NCBI GenBank assembly: GCA_903869975.1
Contig: CAIQBF010000021.1
Location: forward strand, 1 to 7,740
Reading direction: 5' to 3'
DNA length: 7,740 nucleotides
DNA from: an uncultured bacterium
GTDB lineage: Bacteria > Patescibacteriota > Minisyncoccia > Phycocordibacterales > UBA9973
A model generated the notes under the pieces. The model did no database searches. It saw nothing but the letters and a program-made list of their open reading frames with translations, and was not told the DNA's origin. Positions 1-5,126 of this stretch are shown piece by piece. Position 1 is the first letter of the stretch, and each line of letters begins with the position of its first letter. A program made the position numbers and the translations under genes.

Positions 1-1443
1 CTCCCTCCGACTCCCCCAAAAAAGGAAGTCGACCTTATTGTGCGCGCCTATGACTTCGCACTCAAAGCCCATCAGGGACAGACTCGCTTCTCCGGCGAGC
101 CCTACTTCATCCACGTCTTCGAAACAGCAAAAAACCTGACTCGCTTCGGCATGGACTCAGCGACAATCGCAGCCGGTTTCCTTCACGACGTCCTCGAAGA
201 CACTGAGACCTCAGAAGAAGAACTCACCAAAGAGTTTGGGGAAGAGATCGTCGGTCTCGTGAAAGGTGTCACCAAGCTCGGCAAGATCAAATACCGCGGC
301 CAGAGCCGCCACATAGAGAGCTTGCGCAAATTCCTTATGGCGATCGCCCAAGATTACCGCGTACTCATGATCAAGCTCGCCGACCGCCTCCACAATCTTC
401 GAACACTCGGACACGTACGGGCAGACAAGCAGCTCCGTATCGCGCTTGAATCAATCGAAGTATATGCCCCGCTTGCCGATCGTCTCGGCATCGGCCGACT
501 CAAAGGTGAAATTGAAGACACCGCATTCCCGTTTGCATACCCAGAAGACTATGCAAAGGTTGATAAAATTCTTGCTGAAAAAGCAGAAGAACGAAAAATA
601 TCTCTTGAACACGTCTACAAAGAACTCACCGAGCATCTTCAAAGCTCAACCATCGGAGTCCTCCGTGTTGAATACCGCATCAAACACAAGTACAGCCTTT
701 GGCGCAAGCTGCAGAAATACGACATGAACATAGAAAACATCTATGACCTCGTCGCGCTCCGAATCGTGGTGAATACCGTTGAGGAATGTTATGCAGTGCT
801 TGGCATCGTGCACTCACTTTGGAAGCCGCTCCCTACCCGAATCAAAGATTTCATCGCTCTCCCAAAACTCAACGGTTACCAATCACTCCACACAACCGTA
901 TTTACCGGCGATGGCGGGCTAGTTGAAATTCAAATTCGTACCGACGAAATGCACGGACGCGCCGAATTCGGAGTAGCCTCCCACTACATATACAAAGAAC
1001 ATGCACACCTAAAAAAGGACGAGGAAAAATTCCGCTGGGTCGACGAATTCAAGAATCTTGGCAAAGGCACAGCTGAGCCCGAAGAATTCCTGAATCAGCT
1101 CAAAACAGACTTGTTCAACGACCGAATTTTCGTGTTTACACCAGCAGGAGAAGTAATCGATCTGCCGAAAGGTTCAAGTACTATCGACTTCGCATACTCA
1201 ATCCACTCAGACATCGGCAACACGATGAGTGGAGCACGCATAAATGGGAAATTCGTCTCGCTCGATACAATACTTCACTCAAGCGATATCGTAGAAATCG
1301 AAACACGCAAAGACGGAAAGCCAAAGAGTAAGTGGCTCGACCTCGCCAAAACAACTATGGCAAAGAAGCACATTCGCGCAGCACTCAAAGCTGAAAGCGA
1401 GAAAAGCATCTTCAGCAAATTCTTCCCGAAAAAATTCAAATAA
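1..1443 (+). CDS. rel: Bifunctional-type (p)ppGpp synthetase/hydrolase (RelA/SpoT family), 5' partial, C-terminally short
   Basis: Makes and degrades the stringent-response alarmone (p)ppGpp in the cytosol. The frame is open from base 1 and no start fits well inside the window. The GTG at 40 lies within the conserved start of the HD domain, so the true start is probably upstream. Counting from that GTG: the HD hydrolase domain has RFSGEPYFIH (16-25), HDVLEDT (49-55) and KLADRLHNLRT (112-122), so the metal-binding residues are present. The synthetase domain has RIKHKYS (213-219), the Asp of YDL (236), NGYQSLHT (278-285) and VEIQIRT (295-301). RIKD (267-270) is the RXKD form found in bifunctional Rel/SpoT enzymes, not the EXDD form of synthetase-only RelA. 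A TGS domain covers about 361-422. The protein then stops at 467, whereas full-length Rel is over 700 residues: the helical, zinc-finger/CC and ACT (RRM) domains are missing. It ends cleanly in TAA followed by a terminator, so this looks natural rather than broken. Confidence 0.95.
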   Translation, partial: LPPTPPKKEVDLIVRAYDFALKAHQGQTRFSGEPYFIHVFETAKNLTRFGMDSATIAAGFLHDVLEDTETSEEELTKEFGEEIVGLVKGVTKLGKIKYRGQSRHIESLRKFLMAIAQDYRVLMIKLADRLHNLRTLGHVRADKQLRIALESIEVYAPLADRLGIGRLKGEIEDTAFPFAYPEDYAKVDKILAEKAEERKISLEHVYKELTEHLQSSTIGVLRVEYRIKHKYSLWRKLQKYDMNIENIYDLVALRIVVNTVEECYAVLGIVHSLWKPLPTRIKDFIALPKLNGYQSLHTTVFTGDGGLVEIQIRTDEMHGRAEFGVASHYIYKEHAHLKKDEEKFRWVDEFKNLGKGTAEPEEFLNQLKTDLFNDRIFVFTPAGEVIDLPKGSSTIDFAYSIHSDIGNTMSGARINGKFVSLDTILHSSDIVEIETRKDGKPKSKWLDLAKTTMAKKHIRAALKAESEKSIFSKFFPKKFK

Positions 1444-1445
1444 AA

Positions 1446-1472
1446 AAAATCCCCGCATAGTGCGGGGATTTT
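1446..1472. terminator. Bidirectional rho-independent terminator between rel and parB
   Basis: A 12-bp perfect stem (1446-1457 pairs with 1461-1472, core ATCCCCGCA/TGCGGGGAT) has a TAG loop. A-rich sequence lies on the left and T-rich on the right, so it can stop transcription in both directions. It fills the 31-bp gap between the convergent stop codons of rel and parB. Confidence 0.93.
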
Positions 1473-1474
1473 CT

Positions 1475-2464
1475 TTATAAGCTAAAACTATTGATGCTAT
1501 AGAGTCCTGAATCATCGGGCTTTTCAGGCTCTGGTTCTGGAACAGGTACGACAGCAATTGGTTCCGCGACGGCGACAATCTCCTCGAGAAGAGGTGTCTG
1601 GTCTGCAAAAGCTTCCTCGGAAACATCTGTCTCGTCACCGCTTGAAACTTGGAAATGATCGACGATTGTCTTGAGTTCTTCCGGAGTCAGGAAGCTAATA
1701 GTCACGCGTCCTCCGATAGCATCGGTCTCCACGTGTACACGCTCGCCAAGCATTTCTTGAAGACGAGCTTCAATAAGAGCGATCTCCGGATCAGCCTGTC
1801 GCGCCGGCTTGCGCGCACGATCCACCGCAATATTGCGAGCAGCACGTTCAGCCTCGCGGACGGTAACTTTCTTGTTCATGATCTCCTTAAAAAGAACCAT
1901 CTGTTCCATTGGACGATCAATAAGCATGAGGAGCGGACGAGTGTGCCCTTCCGTTATTTTGCCTTGCCCAAGCGCCTGCAACATCTCTTCCGGGAGCGCG
2001 AGGATGCGGAGCGTGTTCGAAACATACTCGCGGCTGCGGCCCATCTTCTTACCGATCTCAGCATGCTGAAGTTTGAATTCATTTGCAAGACGATTAAAGG
2101 CATGCGCGCGTTCGACAGGATTAAGGTCTGCACGCTGCAGGTTCTCGATAATAGCGAGTTCAAGCTTTACCTGCGGAGTATCCCCTTGGCGAATAAGAAC
2201 GGGCACCTGAGCGATCCCAGCGAGTTTAGAGGCACGCAAACGGCGCTCTCCGGCAATGAGCTCATATTCAACGGTAATACCGCCATCGTCCTTCTGGTAC
2301 TCAACACGGCTGACCGTGAGCGGCTGCATGATGCCGTACTGGCGGATGGAGTCAGAAAGGTCCTTGAGTGCCCCTTCCTCGAACTCGCGGCGTGGTTGGT
2401 AAGGATTCGGACGGACCTTGTCGATCTCGACCCAGAAAATAGAGTTGGAATAAAAATCTGCCAT
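1475..2464 (-). CDS. parB: Chromosome-partitioning protein ParB (ParB/Spo0J family, CTPase type)
   Basis: Sequence-specific clamp that loads at parS near the origin and spreads along DNA, driving chromosome segregation. This 329-residue reading has the N-terminal CTP-binding fold with RPNPYQPR (18-25), GERRLRA (72-78) and ENLQRADLNP (107-116), then a helix-turn-helix at about 133-155 (AEIGKKMGRSREYVSNTLRIL region). A C-terminal dimerisation segment covers about 220-271. The start is the ATG at 2464: a -10 hexamer ends six bases before it. The open frame continues upstream only because it reads backwards through the tRNA-Leu gene. Oddities: there is no ParA gene next door in the visible sequence. 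The usual basic N-terminal ParA-stimulating motif (LGRGL-like) is absent, with only 17 residues before the first ParB box. Residues 272-329 form an extra acidic, proline-rich tail (PVPEPEPEKP) with 14 Asp/Glu and one Lys. The family assignment is firm; its mode of partnership is not. Confidence 0.95.
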   Translation of the reverse strand: MADFYSNSIFWVEIDKVRPNPYQPRREFEEGALKDLSDSIRQYGIMQPLTVSRVEYQKDDGGITVEYELIAGERRLRASKLAGIAQVPVLIRQGDTPQVKLELAIIENLQRADLNPVERAHAFNRLANEFKLQHAEIGKKMGRSREYVSNTLRILALPEEMLQALGQGKITEGHTRPLLMLIDRPMEQMVLFKEIMNKKVTVREAERAARNIAVDRARKPARQADPEIALIEARLQEMLGERVHVETDAIGGRVTISFLTPEELKTIVDHFQVSSGDETDVSEEAFADQTPLLEEIVAVAEPIAVVPVPEPEPEKPDDSGLYSINSFSL

Positions 2465-2470
2465 GGGGCT

Positions 2471-2476
2471 AGTATA
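2471..2476 (-). promoter_or_regulatory. -10 element of parB promoter, leaderless arrangement
   Basis: On the minus strand TATACT occupies 2476-2471 and is followed by AGCCCC and then the parB ATG at 2464. With the usual six-base discriminator, transcription would begin at or next to the A of the start codon. I see no good -35 at normal spacing (TTCCGC at 2499-2494 is weak). Confidence 0.6.
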
Positions 2477-2511
2477 CAGCACACGCGAAAAACGCGGAAG
2501 TTCTGAAAACC

Positions 2512-2540
2512 TGGAAAAATAGGTGTATTTCGTGTAGAAT
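2512..2540 (+). promoter_or_regulatory. Promoter of tRNA-Leu/miaA
   Basis: A -35-like TGGAAA (2512-2517), 17-bp spacer and -10 TAGAAT (2535-2540) predict a start near 2547, giving a 13-base leader before the tRNA. It lies back to back with the parB promoter. No terminator separates the tRNA from miaA, so this should be the promoter for both. Confidence 0.6.
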
Positions 2541-2559
2541 GCCGAGGCATCATACGGAT

Positions 2560-2640
2560 GCCGGAATGGCGGAATGGTATACGCGATCGACTCAAAATCG
2601 GTTGCCGAAAGGCTTGAGGGTTCGAGTCCCTCTTCCGGCA
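2560..2640 (+). tRNA. tRNA-Leu, anticodon CAA
   Basis: Acceptor stem GCCGGAA (2560-2566) pairs with TTCCGGC (2633-2639), discriminator A at 2640. The anticodon stem ATCGA/TCGGT encloses the loop CTCAAAA, with anticodon CAA at 2593-2595, reading UUG. A long class II variable arm (GCC GAAA GGC core at 2604-2613) and T arm GAGGG/CCCTC with loop TTCGAGT confirm a Leu type. The bases after the discriminator are CAA, so CCA is not encoded and must be added. A36-A37-A38 is the recognition context for MiaA, whose gene follows. Confidence 0.96.
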
Positions 2641-2643
2641 CAA

Positions 2644-3549
2644 ATGAAAAAAGCAAAAGTCATCGTCATCCTCGGTCCAACGTCGAGCGGAAAGACGGCA
2701 CTTTCTATCGCGCTTGCCCAGAAATTCAACGGCGAAGTCGTATCTGCCGATTCACGGCAGGTCTATCGTGGCCTCACTCTTGGTACCGGCAAAGTGACAA
2801 AAAAGGAAATGGCTGGCATTCCACATCATCTGCTTGATGTAGCCAATCCCAAAAAAGTTTTTTCCGTTGCGGAATACAAAGAGCATGCAGAAAGAGCAAT
2901 CGAAGGAATACTCTCTCGTGGCAAAGTCCCTATCGTCTGCGGCGGTACCGGATTCTATATCGACACGCTCATAAACGGCACAGAACTTCCTGACGTACCT
3001 CCCAATAAACCACTCCGCGCGAAACTCGAAACCAAAGACGCCCCTGCCCTATTTCAGATATTTAAAAAGCTGGACCCCATTCGCGCTACTACGATCGATA
3101 ACAATAATCCTGTCCGACTAATTCGCGCAATAGAAATCGCCACGGCACTTGGCAACGTACCAAAACTCAAAAAAGCTAACCCTCCCTATGAGACACTCAA
3201 ACTAGGTCTCGACATGGGCGACGAGACTCTCAAAAAGCGCATCGTCGTTCGCCTCACCGAACGCGTAAAAAAAGGAATGCTTCGTGAAGCAAAAACACTG
3301 CACGAAGCAGGACTATCTTGGCGCCGCATGCGCGCACTCGGTCTTGAATACCGCCATATGGCCGATCTTCTTTCAGGTAAATCCGAACGTAAAGAATTCA
3401 AGCAGAAACTCGCCGCAGATATCTGGCAGTACGCCCGCCGTCAGCGCCAGTGGTTTAAGCGAGACACGGCAATCATCTGGCTTAACCCGACACAGAAAAC
3501 TGCCACAAAAGACGCCGTGACGTTCGCAAAAAAATTCCTAGCTATGTAA
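2644..3549 (+). CDS. miaA: tRNA dimethylallyltransferase MiaA
   Basis: Transfers a dimethylallyl group to N6 of A37 in tRNAs reading UNN codons, giving i6A. The 301-residue protein has the P-loop GPTSSGKT (11-18), SADSRQVY (34-41, with the conserved Asp36), GIPHHLLD (58-65), GGTGFYI (100-106), NNNPVRLIRAIEI, and near the end YARRQRQWFKR, all in family order and at normal length. I chose the ATG at 2644 because it places the P-loop at the usual distance; the longer open frame only runs through the tRNA. The ATG lies three bases after the tRNA-Leu discriminator base, so there is no room for a ribosome binding site outside the tRNA. Co-transcription followed by tRNA 3' cleavage is the simplest expression route. 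The 3' end overlaps the convergent unknown gene by 8 bp. Confidence 0.97.
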   Translation: MKKAKVIVILGPTSSGKTALSIALAQKFNGEVVSADSRQVYRGLTLGTGKVTKKEMAGIPHHLLDVANPKKVFSVAEYKEHAERAIEGILSRGKVPIVCGGTGFYIDTLINGTELPDVPPNKPLRAKLETKDAPALFQIFKKLDPIRATTIDNNNPVRLIRAIEIATALGNVPKLKKANPPYETLKLGLDMGDETLKKRIVVRLTERVKKGMLREAKTLHEAGLSWRRMRALGLEYRHMADLLSGKSERKEFKQKLAADIWQYARRQRQWFKRDTAIIWLNPTQKTATKDAVTFAKKFLAM

Positions 3550-3850
3550 TAGCAAGGGGCGTCGGGGCGCAACAGTGCGCTTCTTCCTCTTGCCATGTCT
3601 TACGCGCATCAATAAGAAGCCGGAGCATTGAGGTAAGCCGATTCGAATCCAAATCGGTAAATGGCCGATCAGTACTTAGTAAAATATCGCATTCAGTTTT
3701 AAACATACCCCTCGCCTCGTCTATGTAATTACGAAGAAGATCTTGTCCGCTCTGATTGCTTGATGGACCATCTTTTATATTAAAGAATATCGGAGTACCT
3801 TTTGAATCAGTGATAAGTAGCAAATGTTTTTCTTGAATACGTGTATACAT
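3542..3850 (-). CDS. Hypothetical 102-residue protein in the radC transcript
   Basis: Not recognised. It begins with ATG at 3850, three bases after the radC stop (TAG, GAC, ATG), and ends in TAG eight bases inside the convergent miaA gene. This tight tandem spacing suggests translational coupling to radC. The protein is soluble-looking: an N-terminal part with alternating hydrophobic residues (KHLLLITDSKGTPIFFNI, about 8-25) looks like two beta strands joined by a turn. A likely helical middle and an acidic stretch (QEEEAH) follow, then a Cys-Cys near the C-terminus. I see no signal peptide, membrane segment or known motif. The only ribosome-binding-like bases (AGGA) are too close to the ATG. 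It is probably real because it fills the only unassigned space here and starts exactly after radC, but a spurious frame is not excluded. Confidence 0.62.
   Translation of the reverse strand: MYTRIQEKHLLLITDSKGTPIFFNIKDGPSSNQSGQDLLRNYIDEARGMFKTECDILLSTDRPFTDLDSNRLTSMLRLLIDARKTWQEEEAHCCAPTPLAIT
3565..3590 (+). terminator. Possible weak terminator for miaA
   Basis: A 5-bp stem GCGCA/TGCGC (3567-3571 with 3576-3580, loop ACAG), extendable by two G-U pairs, is followed by a pyrimidine-rich TTCTTCCTCTT run. It lies 15 bases past the miaA stop, inside the 3' part of the opposing gene. It is shorter than the other hairpins in the window and the T-run is broken by C. Confidence 0.3.
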
Positions 3851-3853
3851 GTC

Positions 3854-4615
3854 CTATTGTGCATAGCGCGCCGGAACGCTTGCGAATGAATTTCTAGTAA
3901 TAATAAGATGATCCACCAAACCAATACCGAGAAGCATTCCTGCTTCAACGAGCTGCTTGGTAATAGCGATATCTGCATCGCTCGCTTCAAGGCTTCCGGA
4001 GGGGTGGTTGTGCACAAGGATCACCGCAGTCGCGGCGTATTCGAGCGCAGGACGAAATACCTCGCGTGGATGGATGATACTCGTATCTACCGTTCCAATT
4101 GCGATAGTCTCCTCATGAATGACTTTGTAGTGCGCGTTCAGATAGATTCCTCGAAGATGCTCTTTTGAAAGCTTTCCCATATCTCCAACGTAATCGACAA
4201 TATCCTGTGCGGTTCGAATAATAGGAGCGCTCGCCGTGTTCTTCTTGTAGAAACGACGGCCAAGCTCAGCGCACGCCACAATCTGAATCGCGCGCGGAAG
4301 CGGAATATCGAATTTTTCCGAAAGAGCTCTCGGGTCACTGACCGACATAACACTTTTTTCTCCGTAATCCTTGATGATACGCGAAGACATCGCGAGAATA
4401 TTTTTTGACCTCTTACCCTCACTACCAAAAACAACCGTGAGAAGCTCGGCTGTCGCAAGAGCACCCGCTCCGCGTCGTATCAAACTTGCCGCGAGAGTCT
4501 CCGGAATCTGGCTTTCGCCCACTATTGAATACTGCCTGTTCGCCAGCCCTTCAAAGTGCACCATATATCCTGAGACGACAGGCTTACTGTATCCAAACGT
4601 GTATAAAGTTTCCAT
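3854..4615 (-). CDS. radC: RadC family protein (JAMM/MPN+ fold, UPF0758)
   Basis: Putative zinc metalloenzyme of the JAMM fold. Despite the name, a DNA-repair role is not established for the family. At 253 residues it is of usual or slightly long length. The N-terminal part has the family pattern LIRRGAGALATAELLTVVFG (45-64) and a helix-hairpin-helix-like stretch ending in AELGRRF (116-122). The C-terminal JAMM domain has the upstream Glu in HEETIAIGT (167-175), HPREVFRPAL (182-191) and the metal motif HNHPSG (202-207) with Asp at 213 and 215. About 35 residues precede the first conserved block, slightly long. The ATG at 4615 is preferred because a -10 hexamer ends seven bases before it; Met18 (4564) is the alternative. 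The next gene follows after three bases. Confidence 0.94.
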   Translation of the reverse strand: METLYTFGYSKPVVSGYMVHFEGLANRQYSIVGESQIPETLAASLIRRGAGALATAELLTVVFGSEGKRSKNILAMSSRIIKDYGEKSVMSVSDPRALSEKFDIPLPRAIQIVACAELGRRFYKKNTASAPIIRTAQDIVDYVGDMGKLSKEHLRGIYLNAHYKVIHEETIAIGTVDTSIIHPREVFRPALEYAATAVILVHNHPSGSLEASDADIAITKQLVEAGMLLGIGLVDHLIITRNSFASVPARYAQ

Positions 4616-4622
4616 AGTTCGT

Positions 4623-4628
4623 ATTGTA
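4623..4628 (-). promoter_or_regulatory. -10 element of radC promoter, leaderless arrangement
   Basis: TACAAT on the minus strand (4628-4623) is followed by ACGAACT and the radC ATG at 4615, so transcription should start on or one base before the start codon. A clear -35 is missing: TTAGAA lies 19 bp upstream and is part of the inverted repeat described separately. Confidence 0.55.
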
Positions 4629-4644
4629 GTAAAACGAGATAAAG

Positions 4645-4660
4645 GAATTCTAAAGAATTC
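4645..4660. repeat. Inverted repeat in the radC promoter, possible operator
   Basis: GAATTC occurs twice (4645-4650 and 4655-4660) with TAAA between, giving a 16-bp inverted repeat. It covers the position where the radC -35 element would lie, which is a typical place for a repressor site. No regulator can be named. Chance occurrence is possible because each arm is itself a palindrome. Confidence 0.35.
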
Positions 4661-4717
4661 ATGAGGACTGTGGAAAACTAATGATCTTTACAAAGTAAGC
4701 CCTTACAAACCAATACA

Positions 4718-4754
4718 GCAAAAACCGCCTCCTTAAAAAGGAAACGGTTTTTGC
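4718..4754 (-). terminator. Rho-independent terminator downstream of tRNA-Trp
   Basis: A 10-bp outer stem (GCAAAAACCG at 4718-4727 with CGGTTTTTGC at 4745-4754) encloses, after a 2x2 mismatch, a 5-bp inner stem TCCTT/AAGGA with an AAA loop. The T-tract is partly inside the stem. It lies 11 bases past the tRNA-Trp 3' end. The gap from here to radC (4616-4717) holds the radC promoter and no gene. Confidence 0.85.
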
Positions 4755-4765
4755 AACTCTCTCTG

Positions 4766-4836
4766 CGGGCGATGAGGGAATCGAACCCCCGCCAAAGGAT
4801 TTGGAGGCCTTCGTTCTACCATTAAACTAATCGCCC
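4766..4836 (-). tRNA. tRNA-Trp, anticodon CCA
   Basis: Minus-strand acceptor GGGCGAT (from 4836) pairs with ATCGCCC (4773-4767), discriminator G at 4766, as expected for bacterial Trp. The anticodon arm AAGGC-CTCCAAA-TCCTT places CCA at 4804-4802; the closing pair 31-39 is a C-U mismatch. T arm GGGGG/CCCTC with loop TTCGATT. CCA is not encoded (CAG follows). A36-A37-A38 fits a MiaA substrate. Gly(TCC) would need a shifted loop with poorer pairing and lacks the G73 argument. Confidence 0.92.
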
Positions 4837-4844
4837 GTGCAGTG

Positions 4845-4853
4845 AGGATAGCA
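4845..4853 (-). promoter_or_regulatory. Extended -10 promoter of tRNA-Trp
   Basis: TGC-TATCCT on the minus strand (4853-4845) is an extended -10 element, predicting a start near 4838, two bases before the tRNA. No convincing -35 is visible. The rpmG terminator lies just upstream, so the tRNA needs its own promoter. Confidence 0.55.
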
Positions 4854-4884
4854 GAAAAACATTGAAAAATCTACTTTCAGGCAA

Positions 4885-4914
4885 AACAAAACGCCCCGAG
4901 CGGGGCGTTTTGTT
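4885..4914 (-). terminator. Rho-independent terminator of rpmG
   Basis: A 13-bp stem (4885-4897 with 4902-4914; core ACGCCCC/GGGGCGT) and a 4-base loop are followed on the minus strand by a T-rich tail. The stem takes in two bases of the rpmG stop codon, an economy typical of compact genomes. Confidence 0.92.
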
Positions 4915-5071
4915 ATTTCTTGACCTCTTTGTGCTTGGTCTGCTTCTTACACCATTTACAGTACTTTTTGAGCTCAATTTTGCGAGTGACAAGTTTCTTG
5001 TTCTTGCGGCTCCAGTAGTTGATGCGCTTGCAGGTACCGCAGGCGAGTTTTATAAGTTTATCTTGAGACAT
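4913..5071 (-). CDS. rpmG: 50S ribosomal protein L33
   Basis: Small large-subunit ribosomal protein located near the E site. Translation gives 52 residues starting MSQDKLIKLACGTCKRINYW. Two CxxC pairs (Cys11/14 and Cys38/41, the latter in KKYCKWCKK) form the zinc ribbon of the C+ L33 type, and LKKYCxWCxxxTxHKE is the family signature. Length and charge match L33. The 5' leader is about 18 bases with no Shine-Dalgarno sequence. It lies between alr and tRNA-Trp on the same strand and has its own promoter and terminator. Placement of rpmG directly before tRNA-Trp recalls the rpmG-tRNA-Trp-secE-nusG neighbourhood of other bacteria, but secE and nusG are not here. Confidence 0.96.
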   Translation of the reverse strand: MSQDKLIKLACGTCKRINYWSRKNKKLVTRKIELKKYCKWCKKQTKHKEVKK

Positions 5072-5095
5072 ATAGGTTTATTTGAGTGCCCGATT

Positions 5096-5124
5096 ACAAT
5101 AGCATATGGATGGAAAAATAACAA
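5096..5124 (-). promoter_or_regulatory. Promoter of rpmG
   Basis: TTGTTA (5124-5119), a 17-bp spacer and an extended -10 TGC-TATTGT (hexamer 5101-5096) predict a start near 5089. The -35 lies three bases after the alr stop codon. No terminator separates alr from rpmG, so read-through from alr may add to expression. Confidence 0.65.
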
Positions 5125-5126
5125 GA

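Noticed and set aside
1649..2506. 285-residue plus-strand open frame
   Set aside because: It lies wholly opposite parB, has no family motif, and the minus strand carries clear ParB boxes.
2539..2643. Upstream extension of miaA
   Set aside because: These 35 codons translate the tRNA-Leu; MiaA begins a few residues before its P-loop.
2465..2656. Longer parB frame starting at 2656
   Set aside because: The extra 64 codons read backwards through the tRNA-Leu gene and the promoter region (the GLEPSSLSATDFES-type peptide is the usual antisense translation of a class II tRNA).
4669..4677. DnaA-box-like TTTTCCACA (minus strand) near radC
   Set aside because: A single copy. About half a match to TTWTNCACA is expected by chance in a window of this size, and there is no AT-rich unwinding region or cluster, so it is not an origin.
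4766..4836. Reading the minus-strand tRNA as Gly(TCC)
   Set aside because: This needs a shifted anticodon loop with failed pairs. The seven-base loop CTCCAAA and discriminator G fit Trp.
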